From: Gimesia benthica
GTDB lineage: Bacteria; Planctomycetota; Planctomycetia; Planctomycetales; Planctomycetaceae
Assembly: GCF_009720525.1 (NCBI RefSeq)
Contig: NZ_CP043930.1
Location: forward strand, 5,716,001 to 5,780,000
Reading direction: 5' to 3'
DNA: 64,000 bases
Shown here: positions 9,296 through 19,593 of the stretch, in pieces
Layout of the letters: each line of letters opens with the position of its first letter
Numbering within the stretch: the stretch's first letter is position 1
Program-made: the position numbers and the translations under genes
Notes under the pieces: model-generated
Database searches by the model: none
What the model was told of the DNA's origin: nothing
The model's input: the letters and a program-made list of their open reading frames with translations, nothing else

Positions 9296-11212
9296 GTGTC
9301 GCCAGGATTTGATCAACATTTCAAAGAACTGGTCCGCCAGAGGACAGACCTGGTAGAACTGGTCGCAGAGTCGGTTCAGCTGACTCCTAATGGACGCGAT
9401 TTCAAAGGATTGTGTCCTTTTCATAACGACCACAATCCGTCCATGGTCATCTCTCCCGAGCGTGGAACCTGGCGCTGCTGGGTCTGTAACCTCGGTGGAG
9501 ACTGCTTTTCCTGGGTGATGGAATACGACCGGGTCGACTTTGTCGAGGCACTCAAGATTCTGGCCGAGAAGGCCCATCTGGAAATTCCCAAGTTCACCCC
9601 CCGTCATTCGCAGGGCGGACAACAGCCATTAGAGAAGTCGAGTTTGTATGACGTCATGAAATGGGCGGAAGCCCAGTTCCATGAATGTCTGATGGAGACT
9701 TCGGTGGGAGAATATGCCCGCCGTTACCTGATGGAAGACCGGGGCTTTACCGAAGAGACCATGCGGCAGTTTAATCTCGGTTTTCATCCGGATGACTGGC
9801 AATGGCTGGTCAATCGATCACGCAATCGTTTTCCCGAACAGCTGCTGCTGGAAGCAAAACTGATTTTCAGAAAAGAGGGACAGTCACGTTGTTCTGATTA
9901 TTTCGTTAATCGGGTGATGTTTCCGGTTCACGACGAGCGAAAGCGGGTTGTTGCATTCGGGGGACGTATCCTGCCCGGAGCCGATTCAGCAAAACTGGCG
10001 AAATATTTTAACAGTCCGGAAAGTGTGATTTTCACTAAGAGCAAACTGCTGTTTGGCTTGGATGAAGCGCGGCAGGGAATTCGCGAAACGGAGACAGTTG
10101 TCGTAGTAGAAGGGTACACTGATTGCATTACAGCTCATCAGTTTGGTGTGACCAATGTCGTAGCCACACTGGGGACCGCTCTGACAGAATCTCATGTGAC
10201 TTATCTCAAACGGCTGGCACGTAAAGTCGTGCTGGTATTTGATGGCGATACCGCAGGACAGCAGGCCGCGGAGCGGGCTTTAACGAAATTCATCGCTCAG
10301 GAAGTAGATTTACGTATTTTAACGCTGCCGGCAGGCCAGGATCCGGCAGATTTTCTGGAACAGCAGGGGGCAAAGAGTTTGCAGCAGTTGATCGCAGAAG
10401 CCCCGGAAGCCTGGAATTTTAAATTGAATCTCTGTGTTCAGAAATTTGGACTGGAGTCAATTGATGGACAACACCGAATTTTAGAAGAAATGCTGGAGCT
10501 TCTGGCCGCAAGTCCAAACTTAACCGGCAAAATACGTGAAGATATCATATTAAGAAAGTTAGCAGATCGACTGAGCTTAAACGAAACCGTTGTCCGAAAA
10601 CGATTAAGTGAAGTCAAACAGAAGCAAAACCCCAGTCTGAATCCGAGTGTCCTTTCAAACGACCCCCATTCAACTCCGAGTGCAGACCACACCTCCGGAA
10701 TCGGTGGAACTTCAGAAAATTCAGCGAAAGATAATCAACTTGAGAGCGAACTTCTTGAAATCATCTTTGTATACCCCGAGTGTGTTCCCCAGATTCATCA
10801 ACATATATCACCAGCCAACCTGAAAGATCCCCGTCTACGCTTTCTTTACCAGTTAAGCATTGACTTAACGGAAGAGGGGATCGTCCCGGAAATGAATCGT
10901 ATTCTGGATCGTGTTGACGATCCGGACATGAAGCAGCTGGTCGTCAAAATCGACTTTCAGGCCCACGAAAAAGCGATTCACACCAAACTCCACTCTTCGC
11001 CTGTTCCCCATGAAGGGATTCCCCATTTTCTGAAACATTCGATTCAGAATCTCAAATGGCGGGAAGAACGGGAACATCATGAACGGACCAAAGGAGTTCT
11101 GGTCCAGAACGTTCAGAACAATACTTTGAGTTCCGATGCCAAGGAGCTGTTGAAGAAGGCATCCGAGTTCCACCAGAAACGACATAAAAAGAATTCACTT
11201 GAGACCCATTAA
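9296..11212 (+). CDS. dnaG: DNA primase
   Basis: 638 residues, somewhat longer than the usual ~580-600. It makes RNA primers for DNA replication and acts with the replicative helicase. The N-terminal CHC2 zinc finger is intact (Cys40-x2-His43 and Cys61-x2-Cys64). The Toprim catalytic core follows, with the EGYTD motif at about 272-276 and the metal-binding DGD at 316-318. The C-terminal part, after a low-complexity linker near 430-475, is the helicase-interaction region and is divergent, as usual. Start is GTG with AGGAGA 5 nt upstream. rpoD follows 25 bp downstream, as in the classic macromolecular synthesis operon, though rpsU is not in front. Confidence 0.97.
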   Translation: MSPGFDQHFKELVRQRTDLVELVAESVQLTPNGRDFKGLCPFHNDHNPSMVISPERGTWRCWVCNLGGDCFSWVMEYDRVDFVEALKILAEKAHLEIPKFTPRHSQGGQQPLEKSSLYDVMKWAEAQFHECLMETSVGEYARRYLMEDRGFTEETMRQFNLGFHPDDWQWLVNRSRNRFPEQLLLEAKLIFRKEGQSRCSDYFVNRVMFPVHDERKRVVAFGGRILPGADSAKLAKYFNSPESVIFTKSKLLFGLDEARQGIRETETVVVVEGYTDCITAHQFGVTNVVATLGTALTESHVTYLKRLARKVVLVFDGDTAGQQAAERALTKFIAQEVDLRILTLPAGQDPADFLEQQGAKSLQQLIAEAPEAWNFKLNLCVQKFGLESIDGQHRILEEMLELLAASPNLTGKIREDIILRKLADRLSLNETVVRKRLSEVKQKQNPSLNPSVLSNDPHSTPSADHTSGIGGTSENSAKDNQLESELLEIIFVYPECVPQIHQHISPANLKDPRLRFLYQLSIDLTEEGIVPEMNRILDRVDDPDMKQLVVKIDFQAHEKAIHTKLHSSPVPHEGIPHFLKHSIQNLKWREEREHHERTKGVLVQNVQNNTLSSDAKELLKKASEFHQKRHKKNSLETH

Positions 11213-11237
11213 CTTAAAAGAGATTGGGAGAAGCAAC

Positions 11238-12920
11238 GTGCACCGACTCGACGCCCGATTGAACGAACTGATTGAAAATGGAATAAAGCAGGGTTATCTG
11301 ACTTATGATCAGGTCAGCGCTTATCTGCCCGATGAAGCGCTGAATCCTGAGAAGCTGGATAACCTCCTGCTGACCATTGAGGAAATCGACTTAGACATTA
11401 TTCCCGATCAGGTCATCACGGTGCTCCAGCCGGAGAAGCCGAAGGGACGGACCCGTTCCGATGACCTCTCCCGGAAAATCGATGATCCGGTTCGGATGTA
11501 TCTCACACAGATGGGGGAAATTCCGCTGCTGACCCGGGACGAAGAAATTCGCCTGGCGAAGAAAATCGAAATCACCCGTCGTCGCTTCCGCCGCGAGCTG
11601 CTCAGCAGCGACTACGCCATGCGGCAGGCGATCGACATTCTGGACAAGGTTCACAAAACTGAGCTGCCTTTCGACCGGACGATCAAAGTCTCCGTTACCG
11701 AAGGCCTGGAAAAGAATCAGATTCTGGGGCGGATGCCTCACAACCTGAAAACCCTGGAATACCTCAGCAGTAAGAACAATGTTGACTTCCAGCGGTTCAT
11801 CGATCCGGAAATGACCAAGACTCAGCGGCGTGAAGCGTATGCGACGCTGATGAAACGTCGCCGCAAAATGGCAACTCTGATCGAAGAGCTCAGCCTGCGG
11901 ACGCAACGTCTGCAGATCGGCATGAAGCGTCTCGAACAGATTTCACAGCGAATGACCGAACTGGAAGATCAGATCCGGGATCTCGATGATCTCCGCGTCA
12001 AGAACTCCAAAGACGATCGTGCAAACCTCGAACGGGAACTGCAGGATCTGGTCATGATGACAATGGAAACACCGGAAACCCTGCGGGAACGCATCAAAGC
12101 GGTCAAGCAGCGGTACCTCGATTATGAAACCGCAATGCGTGAACTGTCCGGCGGTAACCTGCGTCTGGTGGTTTCGATCGCCAAGAAATACCGCAACCGC
12201 GGCCTGAGCTTCCTGGACCTGATTCAGGAAGGCAATACCGGCCTCATGCGTGCGGTCGACAAATACGAGTATCGTCGCGGTTATAAATTCTCGACATACG
12301 CTACCTGGTGGATTCGTCAGGCCATTACCCGGGCGATTGCAGACCAGGCACGAACCATTCGTATTCCTGTGCACATGATCGAGACCATGTCCAAACTGCG
12401 TAAAGTCAGCAAACAGCTGCTGCAGGAAAATGGACGTGAGCCCACCCTGGAAGAAACGGCAGAAGTCGCCGGCATCAGCCTGGAAGAGACCCGCCGCGTA
12501 CTCAAGATTTCGCGACATCCGATCAGTCTGGACCGTCCCGTCGGCGAGAGCGAAGACAGCTACTTCGGTGACTTCATTGAAGACTCCGATTCGGACAGCC
12601 CGGTCAACACCGCCAGCCAGGAAATGCTCAAGGACAAGATTGATCATGTCCTGAAAACCCTCACTTATCGTGAGCGGGAGATCATCAAACTGCGGTTTGG
12701 TCTGGGAGACGGATACACCTACACGCTGGAAGAAGTCGGTCGGATCTTCAAAGTGACCCGCGAACGTGTTCGCCAGATCGAAGCCAAGGCGGTACGCAAG
12801 CTGCAACATCCGGTTCGCAGCAAACAGCTGCAGGGCTTTATTGAAGGTCTGGTCCCCGACTGGGGCCAGGCGGAGTCCGAAGAGGAATCCGCGGATACAA
12901 CGGCCTCAGCCAGTATCTGA
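11238..12920 (+). CDS. rpoD: RNA polymerase primary sigma factor (sigma-70)
   Basis: 560 residues from a GTG chosen because GGGAG lies 7 nt upstream; an in-frame TTG at 11199 would overlap dnaG and lacks a site. A region 1.1-like segment is followed by 1.2 ([16 protein letters not shown]), a long non-conserved region, the 2.1-2.4 core ([44 protein letters not shown]), region 3, and region 4 with the -35 recognition helix ([20 protein letters not shown]). This is a complete housekeeping sigma, consistent with the TTGACx/TATAAT-like promoters in the window. It ends at a strong terminator. Confidence 0.97.
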   Translation: MHRLDARLNELIENGIKQGYLTYDQVSAYLPDEALNPEKLDNLLLTIEEIDLDIIPDQVITVLQPEKPKGRTRSDDLSRKIDDPVRMYLTQMGEIPLLTRDEEIRLAKKIEITRRRFRRELLSSDYAMRQAIDILDKVHKTELPFDRTIKVSVTEGLEKNQILGRMPHNLKTLEYLSSKNNVDFQRFIDPEMTKTQRREAYATLMKRRRKMATLIEELSLRTQRLQIGMKRLEQISQRMTELEDQIRDLDDLRVKNSKDDRANLERELQDLVMMTMETPETLRERIKAVKQRYLDYETAMRELSGGNLRLVVSIAKKYRNRGLSFLDLIQEGNTGLMRAVDKYEYRRGYKFSTYATWWIRQAITRAIADQARTIRIPVHMIETMSKLRKVSKQLLQENGREPTLEETAEVAGISLEETRRVLKISRHPISLDRPVGESEDSYFGDFIEDSDSDSPVNTASQEMLKDKIDHVLKTLTYREREIIKLRFGLGDGYTYTLEEVGRIFKVTRERVRQIEAKAVRKLQHPVRSKQLQGFIEGLVPDWGQAESEEESADTTASASI

Positions 12921-12927
12921 ATTCACA

Positions 12928-12960
12928 ACGCCGATCAGTTTTGATCGGCGTTTTTTTTTT
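12928..12960 (+). terminator. Intrinsic terminator after rpoD
   Basis: Perfect 10-bp stem ACGCCGATCA / TGATCGGCGT with a 4-nt loop, followed by a T tract of about nine bases. This is the strongest terminator in the window. Confidence 0.95.
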
Positions 12961-13143
12961 GCTGCAGGGCACGATTTGCTCGAAAGCAATGCTCTTTGCA
13001 GCAGGGAAAGCGAAGATCTGACAGTTTTCTGCCGTATGTCTGGCTATTTGCTGTCGAAAACTTTATAACAAACTAAACGCATCGAGCCTGAAGGTTTCCA
13101 GAACCTGAGGCGACTTTTCAAAGCGATTCCGGAGTTCTTTAAC

Positions 13144-13854
13144 ATGTCAACAACTGCTGCCAGTTTGAAAGCCTTACATCATCTCTATCTGAGAATGCAT
13201 GATGTGAACCTGAAATTGGAACAAGGCCCCAAACGGATCAAGCTGAAAGAACAGTTTGCACAAAAGCAGGAAGAGCACCTCAAGACCGTCCAGGAGCAGA
13301 TTACCCAGTTAAAGAAACAGGTCCAGCAGAAGAATCTCGACTTACAGTCGAATGAAGCCAAAATTCTGGATCTGAAGGGGAAACTGAATACGGCTGCTTC
13401 CAACAAAGAGTTTGACATTATTAAAGGGCAGATCGCCGCTGACCAGATGGCAAACAGCGTACTGGAAGATGAAATCCTCGAACTGATGGATAAAATCGAC
13501 ACGAAAGATCAGGAAGCGAAAGACTGGGAAGCGAAAATCAAAACCGCTTACGCAGATGCCAAAAAAGTCGAACAGGACTTTGAATCTGCCAAAGCATCGC
13601 TCGATGAAGAAATCAAGGAATGCCAGGCAGCGATCACCGATGCCGAGCAGATTATCCCCGCTGATCTCAAAGTTCAGTTTTCCCGTCTGACTCGCTCTCA
13701 CGGTGCAGGTGCACTGGCAAATGTGGCAGGCAGGTTCTGCTCTGCCTGTAATGTCATGATCGAGCCCCAGCTGCGGGTCGAGCTGAATTCCGGTCGGCTG
13801 GTGTTCTGCAAGTCCTGCGGACGTCTGCTCTATATGGACGACACCCTGGAGTAA
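13144..13854 (+). CDS. Coiled-coil C4 zinc-ribbon protein (COG1579-like)
   Basis: 236 residues. Residues ~15-170 are almost wholly predicted coiled coil (heptad-rich Lys/Glu/Leu/Gln). The C-terminus is a C4 zinc ribbon with Cys199-x2-Cys202 and Cys222-x2-Cys225 (FCSACNVMI; FCKSCGRLLY). This architecture matches the COG1579/zf-RING_7-type family, proposed to bind nucleic acid or the translation apparatus; the exact role is not settled. It has its own 5' region after the rpoD terminator. No signal peptide. It converges with the prenyltransferase-like gene. Confidence 0.8.
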   Translation: MSTTAASLKALHHLYLRMHDVNLKLEQGPKRIKLKEQFAQKQEEHLKTVQEQITQLKKQVQQKNLDLQSNEAKILDLKGKLNTAASNKEFDIIKGQIAADQMANSVLEDEILELMDKIDTKDQEAKDWEAKIKTAYADAKKVEQDFESAKASLDEEIKECQAAITDAEQIIPADLKVQFSRLTRSHGAGALANVAGRFCSACNVMIEPQLRVELNSGRLVFCKSCGRLLYMDDTLE

Positions 13855-13910
13855 AGCCTGGAATTAACGTGGGAATCCGCATGAATCAGGTGCGTGTTCT
13901 CAGTTCTGGC

Positions 13911-14852
13911 TTACTGAGCCGCCTGTCCGAGTAACGCGAGCACTCCCAGGCCATAAAACGTATATTCCACATCGGCCTGCTCGTCCCAGCTGGCACCGCG
14001 GAACCCACCGGTCGGAAACTCAAGCCATTCCTGCATGAATTTCCGGACCTGTTCCAGATCCATGATCTCGTTTAATCTCAGGTCCTGCGCGGTCAGTAAT
14101 CCGGTAAAGGTTGACAGGCCATCCGCAAACGGAATGCGGGTATTGGCCTGAAATCCTCCCTCAGAACTTTTTACCTGGTTCAGAAAGTCCCTGACATCTG
14201 ACTTCAACTCGTCATCCATCGCTTCCAGGATGATCAGAGTCGCGACGGCAGCCGCGGTCGGATTAGTACCGCTGCGTTTCATGGGAGCAATTTCGACGAA
14301 GCCGCCATCATCCCGCTGCATGTCATACAGGAACTGAATCAGCCGGTTCGGCGACGGAACATCCACACCGATCAACTGATAGATCAACACGATCAGGAAG
14401 CTGTGATAGGTACTTCCCAGTGCGCCCTGGTCCGATTTCGCATAGCCGCCATCTTCCGTCCGGAGTGTTTCGAGTCGTTCTGCAATCCGGGTGTTCCAGT
14501 TTTCAGGCACCTCAGCCAGCAGATCGGGGCCCCCGGAAGCCTGGACGATTAACGCACAGTACAACCAGCTCAAAAGATCAATTGTGGTAAGAGTTTCCAG
14601 CGAAAAGCTCTTCAGATAACCGCAGAGGGATTCCGTTTCTACCGGCTCCAGACCTCCCAGAATTCCAAGACTGCGAACGGCAAATCCCGTGTAGTAAAGG
14701 TCTGAGCCTCCCTCTCTCCCGGAAAAACCACCATCGGGCTGCTGCTGGGAACAGATGAAGCTGCGATGCTTCTTCAGATCGGAGGCAGGGTATTGTTCCA
14801 GGCCTGCTGCCAGTCGCAAGGCAAGATGCACTAAATAGGGTTGCTGGTTCAT
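13911..14852 (-). CDS. Prenyltransferase / squalene-oxidase-type repeat protein
   Basis: 313 residues built from alpha-alpha repeats with the QPDGGFSG, TEDGGYAKS, QRDDGGFVE and SSEGGFQAN motifs typical of protein prenyltransferase beta subunits and terpene cyclases. The layout most resembles geranylgeranyltransferase beta chains. The zinc-ligand set of true eukaryotic transferases cannot be confirmed by eye, and no alpha subunit is nearby, so a binding or structural role is equally possible. There is no signal peptide, so it is probably cytoplasmic. Confidence 0.75.
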   Translation of the reverse strand: MNQQPYLVHLALRLAAGLEQYPASDLKKHRSFICSQQQPDGGFSGREGGSDLYYTGFAVRSLGILGGLEPVETESLCGYLKSFSLETLTTIDLLSWLYCALIVQASGGPDLLAEVPENWNTRIAERLETLRTEDGGYAKSDQGALGSTYHSFLIVLIYQLIGVDVPSPNRLIQFLYDMQRDDGGFVEIAPMKRSGTNPTAAAVATLIILEAMDDELKSDVRDFLNQVKSSEGGFQANTRIPFADGLSTFTGLLTAQDLRLNEIMDLEQVRKFMQEWLEFPTGGFRGASWDEQADVEYTFYGLGVLALLGQAAQ

Positions 14853-15615
14853 GAAACCGATCGTGATTTTTCAATACAGAAGGCGGGGGCGGGGTATTCT
14901 TTGAGCGAGACTATTTTGAAAATTGTCAAAAAATTCTGAGGGGAAAGGTCAAATTCGCCTTTCGTCGATTTTGAATTTGGAATATGTTCCCGCCCAACAT
15001 CTCTTATACTCAAAGAATCATTCTCTCTCTGGACTGTATACGGTCTAGCCAGTTCTGGCTGATCAGCAGTTCAAAACAGAGCAAACTTGTCCTCAAGGCT
15101 GACTCTGGGTTCTTGCGAGTACCATTTCACATTAAAAACAACCTGAATACTTATCAAATACCAGTAACATGTTTCCGGTAAAAACCTGATTTTTCCGGGG
15201 CCCGTTACAACAAATCCTATATTAGTCGGACCAGTTTCTCTTCGGAGAATCCGTAATGATCACAACTCTCTCTCGATGATTACTGACTGGTCGGGCTGAA
15301 CCCTCCCTGATTCACAATAAAATTTAATCACGTTCAATAACAGGTGTCACCATTCGGCAGCAGTCTGCTTGCCGGGGGACTTCGTCTGTCATTGAGTGCA
15401 GATACGTAGCGTAGATACGACTTGACCAATTGAGTCTGAGGAGCCTGCTCCCCTGGCTCATTCCCGAATTCAGAAGATTTCTTGTTGAGATAAATCTCAT
15501 GGGTTTTCCTGAAAAAATTGTCATAGAACCAGAAAATTTCATGACAGATCAAAATACAACACAGCGGGACAAAAACGCCAAATTGCACTCTGCGTGCTTT
15601 GCCGAGGTAAAACAG
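14853..15615. other. Long divergent intergenic region
   Basis: 763 bp between the prenyltransferase-like gene and the autotransporter gene. Part of it (15430-15615) is open in the downstream frame but lacks a good start site. An AT-rich hairpin-like element lies at 15175-15198 (CCGG..AAAAA / TTTTTCCGG). I see no RNA gene and no confident promoter hexamers. Confidence 0.4.
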
Positions 15616-18600
15616 ATGCCTGTGTCGACATCAAGCTATTCTGGACGATTTATGAAAATTGCATTCCGCCTGATTGCGGGCGCTATCGTGCTGGCAATCT
15701 CCGCCATGTCGGGAACAGTACTGGCAGATGAAGAAGGTGATTTCACAACAATCATTGCAGACGGAAGTGAAGTCGATGATACGTTTGATGGAATCCCCTC
15801 GGTCGTTCCCGGGAACGGGATGGGGGCTCTGTTCCGCGTCGGTCACCAGGCAGGCAAGACCATTGGTCTGAACGAATCAATCACGCACCTGGAAGCAATG
15901 CCCTACCTGTTTACCCACACCAAGAACCCTGATGACGCCGGAATGCTGTTCGGTAACTTCAGACTGTTCCGGACCAACCGGGGCAACCTCGGGGGAACCG
16001 GTGGTATCGCTTATCGATTCTACAACTACGACACTGACCGGATCTTTGGTTTCGGTTTCTACTACGATCGTGATGACTCAACAGATAAAGTTTTCCAGCA
16101 GGCAGCCCTGAACGTCGAAACAATGGGCCGCTACTGGGATGCCAATGCCAACTTCTACATTCCATTCGGAAACCGTCAGCAACAGCTTGATCTGCAGTTT
16201 AATAACGGCAGTCAGCGGTACTCCGGATTCAACATCCTCTATGACCAGACTCGTACAATCGGAACCGCCATGCGGGGCTTCGATACGGAAATCGGTGTCC
16301 CGGTCTGGGGAGAACTGGCCCAGAAATTTGAAACCCGGATTTACGCCGGTACTTATAATTTCCAGGCAAGTGGCAGCCCGCAAGTCTGGGGCTGGCGTGG
16401 TCGTTTACAGGCCGAACCATTGCCTAACGTTCTGGCAGAATTGTCGGTCACTAATGACGACACATTCAAAACCAATGTGTTCTTCAATGTCACCTGGACC
16501 TTTGCCGGCAAGCCCGAGTGGAACAAGATGGAAAAATCCACTCAGATGTACCGCATGGCCGAGCGGGTTCGCAGAAACTACAACGTGGTCATCGAACAGC
16601 GTGATGTGGTCGACTCCGGTCTGACCGCCATCAACCCGGCAACGGGGACACCCTGGACGGTATCACACGTCGATTCACTTGCCGGACCGGGCGGTACCGG
16701 TGCGGTACTGGATCCTTACCAGACCATTGCCGATGCCCAGGCTGGTCCTGATCGCGACATCATCTTCACCCATGCAGGTAGTGAATTCAACAATGGACCA
16801 CCAATCTCACTCGTCTCAGGAGACCGGATCCTGGGTGAAGGACAAGGCGTAAACCACTTCTTCAACATTCAGGGCTTCGGTTCGAAGCTACTGCCAAACT
16901 CGCCCTCCTATGGCGACCCGCTGCGACCGAACAGCCTCGTACGGCCTACCTTTAACGACACCGTCGGCGATGGTGCCATCCTTGCTTCCGACAGTGAGTT
17001 CTCCGGGTTTATTCTCAATAATCCCACCGGACGCGGTATCGTGGGAATTGGTGTCTCCGAAACAATTGCTAATTTCAACGACGTGAATAATGCCGCCGGT
17101 GAGGGGATCTTCCTGAGCAGTACCACCGGCAGCCTGGCCTTCACTTCAACCAATGTGACTAACTCTGCTGGAAACGCTTTCGTAGTGGACGGCGGAGATC
17201 CGCTGCTTCGCTACAGCACAGGTACCATTACCAATACCGGAGATGGTCGTGCGGTTCTGGTCCAGAATACCACCGGCGGTTCAGTTAACATGACGGATTC
17301 TTCAATCGAAGACACCGATGGCCAGGGTATCTTGATCAACAACATTGGTGGTGGTGCCGTTTTGGATAACGTGACCATTACCAAAAGCGGAGCCTACGTT
17401 CCCACTACAGTCAACGATGGTATCTATGTGACCGGCGGAACTGCTAATGCAGTCGTCACTTTCAGAAATACAGCTCAGGCGGCAACCATTATTGATGGTG
17501 CAACCGGCCCCAGTATCTTTGTCGAAGATTACCAGGGTGTGTTCCAGATGCAGGACATCAGTATTCTGAACCGGGCTGGAGCCGGTATTCTGGTTGAAAA
17601 CCTGTCTGGAAACATGTCCGTGGTCGGAAATACTACCATGACCAACGGGGCCTCTGCGGTAACCGATCATGGTATTGACGTAAACAATACATCCGGAAAC
17701 ATCTCCTTCGGTGGAAGCCTGGGAATCACCGGAAGTAACGGCGAAGGTATCTCGTTCAATAACGGTGGCAACACAGGGGTCTTCAGTGTGACAGGCACAA
17801 CAACTGTCACCGGGACCGCCAATGAAGCGATCATCATCCTGGACGACAGTCCTGTCTTCCGCCTGGGCAACGCTGTTCTGTCTAATAACAGTACGACGAA
17901 CTCAGTTGTGTTGATCAATAACGCCGGACAGGGCGGCACCGCAGGGCAGGTTTCATTCAATAATGCAACCATTACAGGAACAACAGGTGCCACAGTTCCT
18001 GTTGTCCATATTCTAAACAACACTCCCATTGTCAGCTTCGGTTCTCTGAACGTAACCGCAAACAGTGCCGCTTACACGGCACCACCGCCAATCGTACCTG
18101 CGGTTGGTGTCTATGTTCAGGACAACCCGGGTAATGTGAACTTTGGTGACCTGAATATCACCGCCACAGACAACCTGGCATTCATCGCCAATAATAACGC
18201 CGGAACAATCAGTTCATCGGGTGGTATCATCACTGTGACTGATGCGGCTGCAATCGACATCGAAGATACCAGTCTCTCCATGAACCTGACCTCGGTTACC
18301 GCTGGTCCGACTTCAGGTCCTGACCTGAACGGGATCTCCACTGCTGGCGATAACGCCTTCTATCTGAACAGTGCCGGTATTCGCCTGGTGCGTACTCCCG
18401 GTCTGTTCTCTATCGCCGGTGATGGAGCCACCATCGATGCCGGTGGTACGATTACTGCCGCCAGACACGGTGTCTGGATGGAAGATATTGACCGGGTGAA
18501 CATCGACGGTCTGGAAATCCAGATTCCGACAACATCCGGTATCGAATGGCACGAAACTACGGTTGCCGACGGTCCCCGTCTGAACCTGACACGCGTCCGT

Positions 18601-19524
18601 GTTGAAGATTCGGCCGGAGACGGTATCCGGATTATCAATGGTCGTACTTTCCAGATGATCGATTCGGAACTGCTGGATAACGGTACCGCCGCTGATGAGC
18701 ATTCACTCCAATACCTCGCGAATATCGAACTGGATGACACCGACGACGACAGCTTCACGCTGATCCTGCAGAACAACACCATTACGGACGACAGTGCCGA
18801 TGCGATCCGCATCGAGTCTGGCGGACTGCTGGATGACTCAGTGTTGAATGTCTCATTGGAAGGAAACGATATCACAACCAGTGTCTCCAATACGGCTGGT
18901 CTGGCTGTGATCTGGGAAGGCCCCATGAACGTGCTTGTGGCTAACGCCAACAACTTTGTGGGAACTGGTGCTACCAACAACCAGGGTATCGACATTGATG
19001 CCACCAGTAGCGATCTGGCTGACCTGATGACCCTGCAGGTCGTCGGGCAGAACAACTTCACCATTGCGGGTACAAACAGTGAAGGTATTCAGGTTCAGAC
19101 TGAAGGTCCTTCGAATATCCTGATTCAGAACAACAACGATCAGGGAATCGTGATGGCAGGAGCTGATTCGTTCGGTCTGCGGTTCCTCGACCTGGCAGCC
19201 AACTCCAATGTGCAGGTCAACAACAATATTATCAATATGTCCGGGATTGGAAGCGATGCGATCTACTTTGACCTGATCGATGCGACCAGCTCTTCGGTTG
19301 TGATTGATGGGAATACCCTGAGCATCTTCGATGGAGATATCTTCGAAGTCGAATCGGCAGTCAGCTTCAACGCCATGACGAATGGTCCACTGCAGCTGGG
19401 TACAGGAGTCAACAACGTCGTGAATGTCACCTCGGTAGGCAACAACGGGACCTTCATCCTGTTCAATCCTGGTGGGGGTACATTTAACGGTCAAATCAGC
19501 CTGAATAACTTCCTGTTACCCTGA
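15616..19524 (+). CDS. Inverse-autotransporter-like barrel with beta-helix passenger
   Basis: 1302 residues from the ATG with GAGG 8 nt upstream; in-frame starts at 15430 and 15541 lack such a site. A signal peptide begins near MKIAFRLIAGA and ends at about VLADEE. Next comes a ~250-residue region resembling the intimin/invasin beta barrel (GGIAYRFYNYDTDRIFGFGF, YYDRDDSTDKVFQQAALNVE, YWDANANFYIPFGN). The remaining ~900 residues are Asn/Thr/Gly-rich repeats of right-handed parallel beta-helix type (GDGRAVLVQNTTGG, GDGIRIINGRTFQMIDSELL). This is a type Ve-like order: barrel first, passenger last. It is probably surface exposed; its ligand is unknown. The next gene follows after 69 bp. Confidence 0.8.
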   Translation: MPVSTSSYSGRFMKIAFRLIAGAIVLAISAMSGTVLADEEGDFTTIIADGSEVDDTFDGIPSVVPGNGMGALFRVGHQAGKTIGLNESITHLEAMPYLFTHTKNPDDAGMLFGNFRLFRTNRGNLGGTGGIAYRFYNYDTDRIFGFGFYYDRDDSTDKVFQQAALNVETMGRYWDANANFYIPFGNRQQQLDLQFNNGSQRYSGFNILYDQTRTIGTAMRGFDTEIGVPVWGELAQKFETRIYAGTYNFQASGSPQVWGWRGRLQAEPLPNVLAELSVTNDDTFKTNVFFNVTWTFAGKPEWNKMEKSTQMYRMAERVRRNYNVVIEQRDVVDSGLTAINPATGTPWTVSHVDSLAGPGGTGAVLDPYQTIADAQAGPDRDIIFTHAGSEFNNGPPISLVSGDRILGEGQGVNHFFNIQGFGSKLLPNSPSYGDPLRPNSLVRPTFNDTVGDGAILASDSEFSGFILNNPTGRGIVGIGVSETIANFNDVNNAAGEGIFLSSTTGSLAFTSTNVTNSAGNAFVVDGGDPLLRYSTGTITNTGDGRAVLVQNTTGGSVNMTDSSIEDTDGQGILINNIGGGAVLDNVTITKSGAYVPTTVNDGIYVTGGTANAVVTFRNTAQAATIIDGATGPSIFVEDYQGVFQMQDISILNRAGAGILVENLSGNMSVVGNTTMTNGASAVTDHGIDVNNTSGNISFGGSLGITGSNGEGISFNNGGNTGVFSVTGTTTVTGTANEAIIILDDSPVFRLGNAVLSNNSTTNSVVLINNAGQGGTAGQVSFNNATITGTTGATVPVVHILNNTPIVSFGSLNVTANSAAYTAPPPIVPAVGVYVQDNPGNVNFGDLNITATDNLAFIANNNAGTISSSGGIITVTDAAAIDIEDTSLSMNLTSVTAGPTSGPDLNGISTAGDNAFYLNSAGIRLVRTPGLFSIAGDGATIDAGGTITAARHGVWMEDIDRVNIDGLEIQIPTTSGIEWHETTVADGPRLNLTRVRVEDSAGDGIRIINGRTFQMIDSELLDNGTAADEHSLQYLANIELDDTDDDSFTLILQNNTITDDSADAIRIESGGLLDDSVLNVSLEGNDITTSVSNTAGLAVIWEGPMNVLVANANNFVGTGATNNQGIDIDATSSDLADLMTLQVVGQNNFTIAGTNSEGIQVQTEGPSNILIQNNNDQGIVMAGADSFGLRFLDLAANSNVQVNNNIINMSGIGSDAIYFDLIDATSSSVVIDGNTLSIFDGDIFEVESAVSFNAMTNGPLQLGTGVNNVVNVTSVGNNGTFILFNPGGGTFNGQISLNNFLLP

Positions 19525-19593
19525 TCCTGACTGAAGTCTCGTTTTAACTGACACTCTGTTGTGTTTTGATCCAATATTTCAAGGTTTTAATCG

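Noticed and set aside
14984-15181. 65-codon open frame in the region before the autotransporter gene
   Set aside because: No ribosome site, no recognisable composition, and it lies in an AT-rich spacer.
18360-19064. Long open frames opposite the beta-helix gene
   Set aside because: They run antisense through a repetitive, Asn/Thr/Gly-rich coding region and show no start signal or family features; the plus-strand gene explains the sequence.
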